Shown one piece after another: positions 20,930 through 31,184 of a stretch of 42,502 nucleotides of DNA; the first letter of the stretch is position 1; the number at the start of each line of letters is the position of its first letter. Origin of the DNA: Chara braunii (Eukaryota; Streptophyta; Charophyceae; Charales; Characeae). The position numbers and the translations under genes were made by a program. The stretch spans positions 2,882,167 to 2,924,668 of the forward strand of contig BFEA01000038.1 of the NCBI GenBank assembly GCA_003427395.1, given 5' to 3'. Under the pieces are notes generated by a model, which searched no databases, was not told the DNA's origin, and saw only the letters and a program-made list of their open reading frames with translations.

Positions 20930-20990
20930 GAACGACGCCGAAAATTTCCCTTGTGAGCCACAAGGAAAATTTCTTGTGGCTCAAGGAACT
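20930..20990. repeat. Hairpin CTTGTG.GCCACAAG / CTTGTGGCTCAAG
   Basis: Closely spaced inverted repeats around GAAAATTT within the right arm of the decayed transposon. Confidence 0.6.
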
Positions 20991-21217
20991 CATAAGGAGT
21001 GTCTAACGACACCCTACGTGTTAGGTTTTTTCGTTTCCTTTCAACACAAATCCCCTTTAAATTCTCGTGGGGACCACTCCTGACGGGCACAGAGAGAGCG
21101 TTCAGGAGAGTAATGAGGGATGGGACGGAAGGTGGAAAGCGGGAAACTAATTAAGGTACATGTACCCGTTCCTTTCCTTTCTGCAACTGTCCTGCCATAT
21201 CCTTCTGTCTCGAGTCC

Positions 21218-21328
21218 TAGCGTCTTCTCACCCAATTAGAACGCCCGGTCATTATAGCTGTATTTGGTGAAATTTTCAGTCAGATACGGCAATAGTTAGC
21301 AGTCGTTCTATATTGGGTGAAGACGGTA
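21218..21328. mobile_element. Mariner-like MITE, copy B
   Basis: TA-bounded palindrome: TTCTCACCCAATTAGAACGC on the left, and inverted GTTCTATATTGGGTGAAGAC on the right, with GGTCATTATAGCTGTATTTG inside. Same family as 19262, 30576, 34370 and 39956. Confidence 0.75.
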
Positions 21329-21452
21329 GTGTCCAACAAGTTGTCAGAGTTGTGAGTTGTGAGTTATGGGGAAGAAATGAGATAAGTTCTGTAGCTGCCC
21401 TAATGGGGAAGAATGCCCAGAGAAGTTGTGACCACAAAGTTTTGGAGAGCTG

Positions 21453-21512
21453 CAAACTGAAAACTGAAAACTGAAAACTGAAAACTGGAAACTGAAAACT
21501 GAAAACTGAAAA
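21453..21512. repeat. 7-bp tandem repeat (ACTGAAA)n
   Basis: Eight to nine copies of ACTGAAA with single-base variants. Confidence 0.9.
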
Positions 21513-21839
21513 CGGAATTGAGAACTAAAGAGTAAGGTAAGTGAGGGCATACTCACAGGAGGACTTTTTTTCCTTTTTTTTTTTTAAACAGGTCCTTATG
21601 GGCCCGGCTCCATTTCCATTCTGGGGAGCATCAGTCCGGTTCCTATTCCACCGGCAAGTCCATCATGAAACACACTCACGCTTCCTTCCGTCCGGCCGAA
21701 GGATCCCTGACCAGCATTGATTACTCCAACAACGTGGAGGATTGACTGTCAGCTTGCCTTACTTCCTCCTTTCCTCTCAGGTCTACTGTATGACCTGTCA
21801 GATAAATGATAAAAAGCAAGAAAGGTAAAAGAAGCCACT

Positions 21840-21926
21840 ATACCTTTCTCGGCCTTTTGGCTAAGATCAAGTGTAGTATCTGTTGTGATCAGTTTAATAT
21901 CGGATTCGTGGTCCATCGGGCCACAT

Positions 21927-21927
<1 letters not shown>
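21840..21927 (+). pseudogene. U2 snRNA processed retropseudogene
   Basis: It begins ATACCTTTCTCGGCCTTTTG and continues through the branch-point-recognition region (GTGTAGTATCTGTT) and the Sm-site region, stopping after ~88 nt where mature U2 should continue to ~190 nt. A ~33-nt A-rich tail follows. The direct repeat AAAAGAAGCCACT (21827-21839 and 21961-21973) flanks it. 3' truncation, poly(A) and a target duplication show LINE-mediated retroposition; it is not a functional U2 gene. Confidence 0.92.
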
Positions 21928-21963
<36 letters not shown>

Positions 21964-22169
21964 AGAAGCCACTGAAGATGCAAAATCGGATTACGCCCTC
22001 CAACATTATGCGACCTGTGACGAAGCTAGTCCTTCTGCAGGCCGGGAACTCTGCCTTCTCCTCCGTGCTTCTGAGTTCTGCCAGTCTTTCCTTTTTTTTT
22101 TCCGTCATCGCCACATGACCCTTTAGAATCTCTACCGTTCTGATCTCCACTTACCTTGACTTTGTGTAA

Positions 22170-22290
22170 TCTCCAGCCCCTAATCCCCAAACCCTGCCAT
22201 ACGAACTGACTAAACCCTAAAGCCTAAACCCTAAACCCTCCAACGCTAAGTCCTACCTCACGGGTCTGACTAAACCCTAAACCCTCCAAC
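22170..22290 (-). repeat. Telomere-like CCCTAAA motifs
   Basis: Clusters of TAAACCCTAAACCCT at ~22211-22240 and ~22264-22285, the plant-type telomere unit. Similar short runs at 27296-27311 and 28036-28052 lie in antisense LINE 3' UTR-like DNA, so they may be retroelement sequence rather than true interstitial telomeres. Confidence 0.7.
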
Positions 22291-22881
22291 GCCCCCCTCC
22301 CTTTTCTATGGTAGCCTAAGATCCGGGGTATCCAACGGATCCCCCATGGGTATCCCTTGTTGTCCCTCTTGGAACCAATGGAAGACCAGCCTAACTCCCT
22401 TTTTTTTTTTTTTTTTTTTGAGGATCGACTGTCAGCTTGCACTGCTTCATCCTTTCCTCTCTGGTCAAATGCTATAACTCGTCATATAAAACATGACTCA
22501 CGAGAAAAGTCCTAGCAGATAGCAACGCCACCTGTTTTGTCTAAACTGTAAATCCCCTATATGAAGCCCATCAAAATTTTGCTATTCTGAAGAATCTGAA
22601 CCCTATTTGCCCCTTTTTCATTTCCGTTTCATCTCCTTCTTGGCTGGGCTCACTTTAATTTTTATGGACTTTTCTAAATGTATCTGACTGCATCTATGGC
22701 CGGACCCAGATGAATCTGACTGCAATTGTGTCCACAGCGTAGTGCAAAAGGTCCTAGCGTGAGTATGCCCTGAGAAAATCAGGGAAGACCTCAGGGTTGT
22801 CCAGTTGAGGGGGACCAAATTTTCTCTGGTCATGCACTGAATAGTCGTATCCTAAAACATACAACAACTTGAGGAATACCT

Positions 22882-22892
<11 letters not shown>

Positions 22893-22915
<23 letters not shown>

Positions 22916-23125
22916 AGAGAGAGAGAGAGACAATGCTCCAATCTATTCGTGGGGAGCAACACGGCTGGGAACCGGGCCCAGTGTCCCTTATCAGAATACA
23001 AAGATGAGCTACCGGGGCCATTACCCGGCTTCGGCTAAGACCAATTGAAGAACAAAAATTGTGTGTCAACAAGCCTCCCAACCGCAAAACAGATAGGTGA
23101 AACCTACTCAATCCACCTTCAACCA
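22893..23125 (-). mobile_element. Retroelement 3' end with poly(A), antisense
   Basis: On the minus strand it ends GCTCCCCACGAATAGATTGG, a GA/CT tract and ~28 A (T run at 22887-22914). The same end, GGGCCCGG.TCCC and TAATGGCCC.GGTA, occurs at 11600-11730. It is a LINE-type 3' terminal fragment; the 5' boundary is unclear. Confidence 0.6.
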
Positions 23126-23273
23126 CCGCCAGCATGGCTAAGGAGTATATTATGAAAAGTTGAAAACAACTGGCTGCGTGTTCATATTGTAACTTTGTGT
23201 GTATATATTATTGGTACATTTCTAAAGTTCTAAACATACATAGTAACATAACTACATAAGATTAGTTGTTGTT

Positions 23274-23309
<36 letters not shown>

Positions 23310-24150
23310 ATTATTATTTTAAATAAGGTACATTTCTAATACACCCTATCTCTAATTATGTGAAGGATATTTATGGTGGTTTACTAGTTGCATGGAGTAC
23401 CGGGAAGTCTGAGCGGGGGGCTTGGCAATTGTTCTTCGTTAGGCTCTTGGAGAAATGCGCAGACAGCTCTGCCAAACTCAAAATGGTTCTCTTGGAGATC
23501 AAAGGGGACAAAATGTGGAAATGCCCTCCATGCTTTGGTAAGGAATGAGAGCTCCATGACAGGTGTGTGTCGAGGCCATTGAATGAATTGCGCATGTATT
23601 TTTTGAAGCGGCAGTTTTCATTGTGGCGTTCCTACCGCCTGTTATCCTTGTTTGGCGGTGTAGCAGTTTGTATTTTCTGGGTATTTCTAGTTATGGTGGC
23701 CTCCTGTTTGCAGTCCATGAATCGAGTACCTCGCAGCAGCATACATGATATTATTTCCCATTTGGCCGCCATGGGTCGGCAGATCGGCGCTTTTGTTAGA
23801 ACTGGAAGGTAACTGTGAGGTCATGTAGCCATTTGCTATACCTATCCAGTCGCCCCTTCTCATTGCGTTCAGATATTTATACCCTTTTCCTCATCAGTGT
23901 GTGTGCGCGTGTGTGTGCGTGTGAATGTCCTTGATCCCAGCTGCTTATGTGTGTTTTTCAGAGATCCCCAAAAATTCTCTCCTTATTACAACCACAAATC
24001 ATCACAAACCATCCATAAAGCAAAAAAGGTATAGATAGGCGATATAGTAGAAGATGCAAGGTTGTCCACATTTACGTGGTTAAGCAGCAAGTGCCCACAC
24101 ACCTGTCTGCCGCCGGAGCGCACACGTGCACAAATATATTATATCATACT
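23126..24150. other. Unannotated stretch
   Basis: No supported gene. It holds a T30 run (23276-23305) and a GT-rich tract (23895-23930). A short frame at 23567-23809 has one hydrophobic segment and ends near a possible GTAACT donor; too little to call an exon. Confidence 0.4.
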
Positions 24151-24151
24151 C

Positions 24152-24308
24152 TTTAAACCACCGGTACATGGCCCCAGGCAACTGGAGAACCTGTTCTAAG
24201 TCTCTCCTAAAATTTATGAGGCCGAGCGCCGTAGATAAAATGAATCCGCGGCAGGCGGCCTCCGAAAGGGGCCCGTGGCCGATAGCTGGCATGTACCGGT
24301 GTGCTTTG
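24152..24308. mobile_element. MITE of the TTAAACCACC family, third copy
   Basis: TTTAAACCACCGGTACATGG on the left; GGCATGTACCGGTGTGCTTT on the right is its imperfect inverse. ~157 bp, non-coding. Confidence 0.55.
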
Positions 24309-24990
24309 AAGGGGTCAAGGGCATAAGGCAAAACACTGGCACTGATACTATTCATCTCGAACGACTCACTCATGTCACCGTCATCTCCATCATCACTCCA
24401 TGGCTAGACAACCTCCCTTTCACTTTGTTGTCTGGCCCCTGGAGTGTATAGACCCCAACAGAAAAAAAAAACAATAGTTGCACCACAGCACAAAAGACTA
24501 CGCACCGACCACGCTGCAAATAGTTCGAAAAAACTTAGAAAGCTCTCCGTGTCAGCCCACAAAGCTACCATAGATCATACCAAAAAATCCACAAGAGCTC
24601 CACGCCAGGAGCGCTACTGCTTAAAACACCGTGGAAGCTATCGTTTCTTCCACGTGCTCCAAAGGAGCATCCCGTGGGAATGACACCCACAGCAAACACT
24701 CTCTGAGCCTCCTCGCGAAAATACTGTGGCCAAAACCCTAAACATAGATTCCCACCCCGAAAAACGTGTGGCCACCCACAGACATTCCTTCATAAAAAAG
24801 ACAGCCGATGCTCTACAGCAGGGCAAAGAATTAGGACATGTATATAAAACAAATGACAACCAACAAAACATCCAACCACAAAAGAAGAATAGCTCGCTAG
24901 TACGAGCTCGGATCTGCCAAGACAGAGAGCTTGCAAGCCCGTGTGTTCTCATGTTTGCTACACACAGCTCAACATAACAAGGCATGGCTG
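24309..24990. other. Unannotated stretch
   Basis: No gene recognised; small frames of basic, low-complexity composition only. Confidence 0.4.
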
Positions 24991-24991
24991 T

Positions 24992-25028
24992 GCCAGACTG
25001 TTTCGTCAGACTTTCACCGACTCATCAG
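24992..25028 (-). ncRNA. Hammerhead-like core, decayed copy
   Basis: The minus strand reads CTGATGA, then GTCGG and CTGAC arms (one G-T pair) around a TGAAAGT loop, then GAAAC. The expected GTC cleavage triplet is GGC here, so this copy is probably inactive. See the cluster at 33152-33938. Confidence 0.45.
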
Positions 25029-25029
25029 G

Positions 25030-25940
25030 AGGTTGAATCCCCGACAGTCTGTGCAGGATGCATTTTGAAATTTTGACCCATGGATAAGGACTCACTACGT
25101 CGCTTTTACTCGCACCAACCCTGCAAGTTCCATGTGTGGTGTGGCGGGCGCAACTGCACTGCACATTCTCCGACGTGCCCCACTCTTGCCACACGAAAAA
25201 AGCCTTGGTGGAGCTAACCACTGACCTGATGTCAGATTGGCTGCTCTCCGGCTCAAAAAAAAACATGACCGCATGAAAAGAGAGCAGGGTAACAGAGACC
25301 TAAATTTTCAGACAATTTAATATTTATCATGCCATTTATAACAAAACCCAAGGGTCATTTGAAACCAAACTTGCCACCAATTCATAGACTGGAGACCATA
25401 TTAAATAATTGCACAAAAAAAAAAAAAAGGGCCCCTATAAAACAGCAAGCCAAAAGTGCACTTTCATCGAGTTTCATGCAAATTTCGCCAAAATTCCAAT
25501 TTCAGAAATCTTTAGAGCCCATTAACCAGGAGCTGAAAGTGGGGGTTCCCGTTAACCACTTGTGCACGAAAAGGGTAGGCACTCTGCCACGCCCCAACGT
25601 GCAATTGGCTGCTCCCCACCCAAACGCAACGTAACCACAATCACATGCGCAATTGCCTGAAAAAGACCAATGCACTCCTCCAATTCATAATTGGCTATGC
25701 ACCACCCTCCAGAAAAAAAAAAAAAAGTGTCGATTCCTTCCAACAGACAAACAATTCGTGGTTGGGCACACCAGAGGGGGGGAAAAAAATTAAAAAAAAT
25801 GCAACGTGGACCACGTGGTTAGCCACACCCAAAAAAATTAAAAGTGCAAGGTGCACCACATGTCAGGCCGCACTTCCCAGGCAATACCCGCAGGGCCGCA
25901 GAGTCTTGCCGAACAGTGTCACATGCAACCCAATTTATGC
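25030..25940. other. Unannotated stretch
   Basis: A-rich DNA with several A runs and no supported gene. Confidence 0.4.
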
Positions 25941-25941
25941 T

Positions 25942-26043
25942 TTAAACCACCAGTACTTGGGCTCTGCGCGCCGCGCCGGCCGCCCAAATCTCGAAGCAGC
26001 GCAGCGTTAACGCTAAGGCGTCGCCCAAGTACTGGTGGTTTAA
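25942..26043. mobile_element. MITE of the TTAAACCACC family, perfect terminal repeats
   Basis: The first 21 bases (TTAAACCACCAGTACTTGGG, then C) are an exact inverse of the last 21. The interior is GC-rich, 102 bp in total. It is the best preserved of four copies in the window. TTAA or a shorter TA-containing site may be the duplication, but sequence alone cannot separate target from element. Confidence 0.75.
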
Positions 26044-27140
26044 GAAGTTGTATATAGTATATATAAAAAAAATAAAACAACTTGTATGAGTTGATCGGAA
26101 TTGATCCCTTGAATAAGTTAAATAATCAAATTCCTTTTACTGCACATTACTTCATGTTAGAACAACATGTATGAAAGTATGAATGAATCTCTTGTACCAC
26201 CCTTTGCCTCGTACTAAATAGTTTTGTTAATTTTACGAACTAATCAGAATCCAGTCCGTTTCCTGGCTTTAGTACCTAGGCTGTTTTTTTCCGGGCACAC
26301 AGGCACCCAACTTATGCCCGGGTACATGGCCGGGTGCCTGGTCAGGCATGATGACCCCCGGGCAGGGTTCCGGGCAGCCCCAGCGCCAAAAAAAAAAAAA
26401 AAAATCAAAAAATTCCGGAAAAAAAAATATGTTGTGCAGAATTGTAAGACAAGCGACTTTTGGCTGAGGGTCACATCAGAATTGCTCACAGAATCGGAGG
26501 CAAAAAAGAAAATAACAGAATCAGGCTAAGGCACCCCCCTTTAAACCCCTTTAAATTTTAAAACCAATTCATACCCCCTTCCCCCCCCCCCCTTGAGAGC
26601 CAACTCTCAAAAAACGAAATGAGCCCGGATTTGTGGTCCTCTGGGAGAGCACAGAAAACCAAAAACGATTTTTTTTTGCTTTTTTTTTTTGCATGCCCGG
26701 CTGCCCGGCTGGGTCCGACAATCTTCCTAGTTTAGTACCGCATTTTACCTCATATTTCGCTCTCTTAACCTCCAGCTGACTCTCAAGGATAAGGACCTCC
26801 TTCCTTTTCAGGTCTAGCACAAACTCCAGCTGAGGAAGCTTATGTAACTCTGGCACCTGTATAAAATGCATCCGTATGACGACAGTGACCACAACACCCG
26901 GAACAGCAAATACTAATGAGTCGTAATGACCATCATTATGACAGCCAAGAGTACAGTCCCTTTTTTTTTTTTACAAGTTCCATCACAAGGTGCTAGGAGT
27001 TAGCAATGTGCTATGAATCGCCAAACTTCATGCACAACAAGTATGTGCTTGCCCTTGTTCTTTTCCTCTTTCGCTCAAGTGATGCGGATCTTGAACCTTT
27101 TTTTCTTATCTTTTCTTTTTTTTGTAACAAACCATTCATT
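26044..27140. other. Unannotated stretch with CCGGGCA clusters
   Basis: No gene. 26290-26390 has repeated CCGGGCA/GGGTGCCTGG motifs and 26690-26720 has GCCCGGCTGCCCGGCTGGG, perhaps the subterminal ends of an unidentified transposon. C and A homopolymers are frequent. Confidence 0.4.
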
Positions 27141-28040
27141 TATTACTCAAAAGAGGGGGGGGGGGGGGGGGGGCCCCCCACATAAAGACCAGATCTGGGT
27201 GCTTTACCCGGTGTTATGCTTTTGACGAGGCCACATGGAGCCGGAAGAAGACGTGCCCTTCACAAAGTAAATCCTATACACCATCCTTTCGAACCTAAGC
27301 CCTAAACCCTTTTGTTCTCAGGTATACTTCCTTCAATCTAGATTCGGCCAACTCGCGATTCCTCTACCCCTCCATCCTCCAATTCTTATCCTCTCTTCCC
27401 TATGCCCTTCTTTTTCCGGGAACCCTCCCCGGGGTCATCCTTTTAAATGGGCCCAAAAGAGTCCCGCGAATGAGATAAATTCAGAGTGCTCCCCACTATT
27501 ATCTATCCTTCCTCTCTCTTCCTAAATCGACGCTGAATTCTGCCTGTTTTCGCCTACTCCAAGGCTTACCTGCCTTCTTCTTTTTCTTTTTTCAAAACAA
27601 AAACACTTCCATTGCTTAATTTGAAAGAGAGGGGCTCGCCACACCACATAAAGCCCGGTACTGCTTTTGACAGGACCCGTAAGAGACCCGGAAAGGATGA
27701 AAAGATAACCAGCGTTACCCTGATAACGCCTTCTCTCGAGCTAAGACCCTATACCCTAATTAGTAATTCCCCTATTGCTTCTACTGTCCTCCAAGAACAC
27801 CTTATATCTACTTACTGCCCTCTTCTACCAAGCCTATCCCAGACCATTCGGTTCCTTTTCGACGACTACTTAAATATCCCCTATATGGGACCAACGATTC
27901 TGCATCCCTAATAAGGTCTGAGACTGGCTTTCTCTAAACCATAGGAGCCGGCCTTCTATCCTACATCCTTGTGTAAATCTCGGTTAAGTAAGTACCCTAT
28001 GTTGGTCACCCCCTTTCTGGTTACCGAATCCTTCTGCTAA
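27130..28040 (-). mobile_element. Antisense LINE 3' UTR-like DNA, two copies in series
   Basis: Two blocks (~27130-27590 and ~27600-28040) each begin on the plus strand with T-rich DNA, then AAGAG.GGGG..CACATAAAG and a CCGGT..GCTTTTGAC motif. Read on the minus strand these are successive poly(A)-ending fragments. A G20/C8 homopolymer pair sits at ~27154-27180. Blocks such as CCATCCTCCAATTCT recur in the insert at 12.2 kb. Confidence 0.45.
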
Positions 28041-28425
28041 ACCCTAAACCCTGGGGATGGGGTGCTCCGTTTCAGTGTTGCCCCAGGTCTGCACCGTGTT
28101 CTTGAGACCGAGCTGAACTCCTCCCCCCATCCCTTGCTGACTCACCCTGCTGCATTCCGGTTGATGTGAGCTCCTGCTGCTCTTCCACAACATCCCTTTC
28201 CATTTAAAGATGAGCCTAGGACCTTCCATTGATGCTATTCTCCCTTTGCCAAGGCAGATTTGCTCAAAACGTCTCCTGATTTTGTTCCATCCGCTCCCTT
28301 GTTCTCTTCCATTGCGCACGGATGTCTGTTTCCAATAGGCCGATCAGTGTGCTTCTCGCTTCCTGCCTGTGCATGGGCCTTCCTTCGATGTGCCTTGGCA
28401 TCTTCTCTTCCATATGGTCCATAGG
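28041..28425 (-). pseudogene. LINE ORF2 C-terminal fragment
   Basis: The minus strand encodes ALWTIWKRRCQ and, after a frameshift, RPMHRQEARSTLIGLLETD followed by IRAQWKRTRERM. It aligns with the C-terminal part of the LINE at 13800-13980 (LWAIWERRCQ, RPMHQQEA, LLETDLCAQWKR). It is broken by a frameshift and stops. Upstream it is interrupted by the U6 retropseudogene. Confidence 0.7.
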
Positions 28426-28462
28426 GCATATTTCTTTCTTTCTTTTTTTTTTTTTTTTTTTA

Positions 28463-28559
28463 ACTTGGACCATTTCCCGATTTATGCGTGTCATCCTTGC
28501 CCAGGGGCCATGCTAATCTTCTCTGCATCGTTCCAATTTTAACGGATGTCCCGAAGGAC
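28463..28559 (-). pseudogene. U6 snRNA retropseudogene with 15-bp target duplication
   Basis: Nearly complete U6: GTCCTTCGGGACATCCGTTA, then ACGATGCAGAGAAGATTAGC (one change next to the ACAGAGA box), to GGTCCAAGTT. A ~19-nt poly(A) follows on the minus strand. GGCATATTTCTTTCT occurs at 28425-28439 and 28561-28575, exactly flanking it. Poly(A) and the duplication mark LINE-mediated retroposition. No Pol III upstream element is seen. Confidence 0.93.
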
Positions 28560-28575
28560 AGGCATATTTCTTTCT

Positions 28576-28973
28576 TCATTCGTCAAAAAATGAAATATTT
28601 ACTGTTTAGTATTTACTAGTATTTACTATTTACTGTTTTACTAGTGTTTAGTCTTTGCACAATAAGAGTGTGACGTACCTCTTCATTCATCTTCTGAAAC
28701 TGGAGCACCTTGGAGCGGAGAGCTGCAAGCCTTGCTCTCACAATAGCCTTCCCAGATACCAGTGTCAACTCTTTCCTAACGCAGAGAGTATGCCATCAGG
28801 TAGCCTCAGCAAGCCAGATCGATCAGACATCAGAGAATGGTCCCATCGTGAGCATTCAAGAGCCAGCATGCATTTGAAGCAGCAGTCAGGACTCACAACA
28901 AGGCTTTCCTAACCGTTCTTACTCCCATCAGTACCATGTCCACCTGCTAACACGGGGCTGCTCAACTGAAAGC
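28576..28973. other. Unannotated stretch before gap
   Basis: It has TAGTATTTACTAGTATTTAC-like low-complexity DNA at 28590-28650, then sequence with no recognised gene. Confidence 0.4.
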
Positions 28974-29713
28974 NNNNNNNNNNNNNNNNNNNNNNNNNNN
29001 NNNNNNNNNNNNNNNNNNNNNNNNNNNNNNNNNNNNNNNNNNNNNNNNNNNNNNNNNNNNNNNNNNNNNNNNNNNNNNNNNNNNNNNNNNNNNNNNNNNN
29101 NNNNNNNNNNNNNNNNNNNNNNNNNNNNNNNNNNNNNNNNNNNNNNNNNNNNNNNNNNNNNNNNNNNNNNNNNNNNNNNNNNNNNNNNNNNNNNNNNNNN
29201 NNNNNNNNNNNNNNNNNNNNNNNNNNNNNNNNNNNNNNNNNNNNNNNNNNNNNNNNNNNNNNNNNNNNNNNNNNNNNNNNNNNNNNNNNNNNNNNNNNNN
29301 NNNNNNNNNNNNNNNNNNNNNNNNNNNNNNNNNNNNNNNNNNNNNNNNNNNNNNNNNNNNNNNNNNNNNNNNNNNNNNNNNNNNNNNNNNNNNNNNNNNN
29401 NNNNNNNNNNNNNNNNNNNNNNNNNNNNNNNNNNNNNNNNNNNNNNNNNNNNNNNNNNNNNNNNNNNNNNNNNNNNNNNNNNNNNNNNNNNNNNNNNNNN
29501 NNNNNNNNNNNNNNNNNNNNNNNNNNNNNNNNNNNNNNNNNNNNNNNNNNNNNNNNNNNNNNNNNNNNNNNNNNNNNNNNNNNNNNNNNNNNNNNNNNNN
29601 NNNNNNNNNNNNNNNNNNNNNNNNNNNNNNNNNNNNNNNNNNNNNNNNNNNNNNNNNNNNNNNNNNNNNNNNNNNNNNNNNNNNNNNNNNNNNNNNNNNN
29701 NNNNNNNNNNNNN

Positions 29714-29777
<64 letters not shown>
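28974..29777. repeat. Assembly gap and (GA)n tract
   Basis: 740 N (28974-29713), then a pure AG repeat to 29777. Confidence 0.95.
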
Positions 29778-29778
<1 letters not shown>

Positions 29779-30164
29779 AGTGCCTCAGACAGTTCTAGAG
29801 CATTGCCAACTTGTCGAGTTGAAGATGTGGACTGACACCAGGGTTGTTATGAAAAGAAGTTGGGTAATCCTCTTTGGATATCAGAGTTTATCGCAATGGA
29901 TGGATATCTGGGGGGGTTATGCTATATGTTGCAATTCATGTGCTAACAATACCTTCGGGAATTGGGTCATACCGTCATAGGAACTTAAGACACTATCATT
30001 ATGAGACATCTTCAAAGGTATCCGCTTGGCACCCTCAGCATTGCAGAGAGTCACATTTAAGCAGTCAAGCCCATGCGCGATTGCCGACCTGTAGACCCAC
30101 AGCCTCCTCATGACGAATGCTATCTGAGATTCTGCACCTAGCGCACATTGCAAGCAAAATTCAT

Positions 30165-30310
30165 TCCGCACATGGATTCAAATCATGTGGCTGAATGGTA
30201 CACAAATGTAACTGTTAGTAAACGTCGTCAGTTCAAATCCTGATGGAAGCAGGCTTAGCAGGGTAATAGTAATTAAAATTACTAAATAGTAAATAGTAAA
30301 TAGTACATAC
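30165..30310 (+). mobile_element. tRNA-derived SINE, second copy
   Basis: CATGTGGCTGAATGGTACAC (A-box region) and AGTTCAAATCCTGATGG (B-box region) ~50 nt apart, then an AT-rich tail with TAAATAG repeats. Same family as 2590 and 40090. Confidence 0.6.
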
Positions 30311-30575
30311 AATAATGTTAGGCATACCCCTTCCTTTTCCTTTTTTCTTTACCTTTTTTGAGAGATAGGCAGGTACTTCAGAGTCAGCTGATGTCCATAT
30401 TTAAGAAGACTACACCCAGAGTTTTGCAGCTTTAAGTTTGAACTGATTTTCCTAGTAAAAAGCTGAGAAAAAAAGAGCACAGAAGCTTGGTAATTGGCAC
30501 TTGGCAGTTGCATAAACACCCTGCTGTCAGGATAGAGGAGCCAGCGACACCTGGGGCGGCAAGTGTAAGCACAAC

Positions 30576-30684
30576 TACCATCTTTCCCGGAACACAATGC
30601 ACACTCGTCATGAATGTATACAATCTATCTTTCCAGTCCTATACAATCACAACGACGGTGGATTGTGTTTGGGGGAAGATGGTA
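30576..30684. mobile_element. Mariner-like MITE, diverged copy E
   Basis: TA-bounded; CCATCTTTCCCGGAACACAA at the left and inverted TTGTGTTTGGGGGAAGATGG at the right. Family assignment rests on the CTTCACCCGAA-like end. Confidence 0.55.
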
Positions 30685-30726
30685 GGACAGCAAGTAAAGC
30701 AATGTCACTCCAAATCGCCCGGGACG

Positions 30727-30813
30727 AGGTCCCACTTACCCGGATCCTTCATTCCTGATCGTAGATCACAGAGATCAACAACCAGGAATGAAACATCCAT
30801 GCAAGTGGGACCC
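30727..30813. repeat. 87-bp foldback element
   Basis: Left arm GGTCCCACTTACCCGGATCC and TTCATTCCTG; right arm is the inverse (CAGGAATGAAACATCC ... AAGTGGGACC) with a few mismatches. A probable tiny MITE. Confidence 0.65.
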
Positions 30814-30939
30814 TGCCCCCCAAATTGTTACCGCGTGGAAATGGAACGGAATGTCAGTGCGCTGCACGTGTGCTGGCATCATATACTTCCAAACCTAAGT
30901 AAGGAGACACCTTACCAGTATGTTAAGTGCGACACTGCG

Positions 30940-31100
30940 AGGATTATGTTCCAGCGAGTGCACTGAATGCGTGAATTAAATCGCTCGATTGAAGAGTTGG
31001 ACGCCATATTAGTATCAATAAACAAAGGGTGGCGCTGAAAGAATTATGTCCCAGGGAGCGCATACTTTCGTGAATTAAATCACTCGATTTGTTGGAGGCA
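30940..31100. repeat. Dispersed repeat, two copies in series
   Basis: GATTATGTTCCAGCGAGTGC and AATTATGTCCCAGGGAGCGC, each followed by CGTGAATTAAATC.CTCGAT. A third copy is at 31735-31825 (GGTGGCGCTGAAAGAATTAC). Origin unknown. Confidence 0.6.
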
Positions 31101-31184
31101 ATATCAGGTCAGGGGGTCTGTGTCATCGTGGCGCGTAACCACCCACTTCTTTGTTTAGGTTTCATCCCAAGTCATTGGTTGAAC

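Larger units (their letters stand above)
19399..21012. mobile_element. Decayed DNA transposon with long inverted ends
   Basis: GTCGTTAGACACT at ~19400 and its inverse AGTGTCTAACGAC at ~20999 mark the edges. Inside both, GTTCCAC, CCTTGGGGACG and CACAAGGAAA blocks continue the inverted similarity for ~120 bp. The interior is GC-rich and has a transposase-like fragment on the minus strand. I could not find a flanking target duplication, so the exact ends are provisional. Confidence 0.5.
21545..22770. mobile_element. Harbinger-like TIR element carrying a U2 retropseudogene
   Basis: The ends GGGCATACTCACAGGAGGAC and (inverted) GGGCATACTCACGCTAGGAC match those of the MITE at 317-738. The trinucleotide TGA flanks both sides (21542-21544, 22771-22773). 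The subterminal GTATCTGACTGCAT repeat of the family is at 22673-22740. The interior includes a duplicated ~70-bp block (21734-21805 and 22420-22490, sharing GACTGTCAGCTTGC), a U2 copy and telomere-like motifs. TGA rather than TAA is unusual for this superfamily. Confidence 0.6.
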
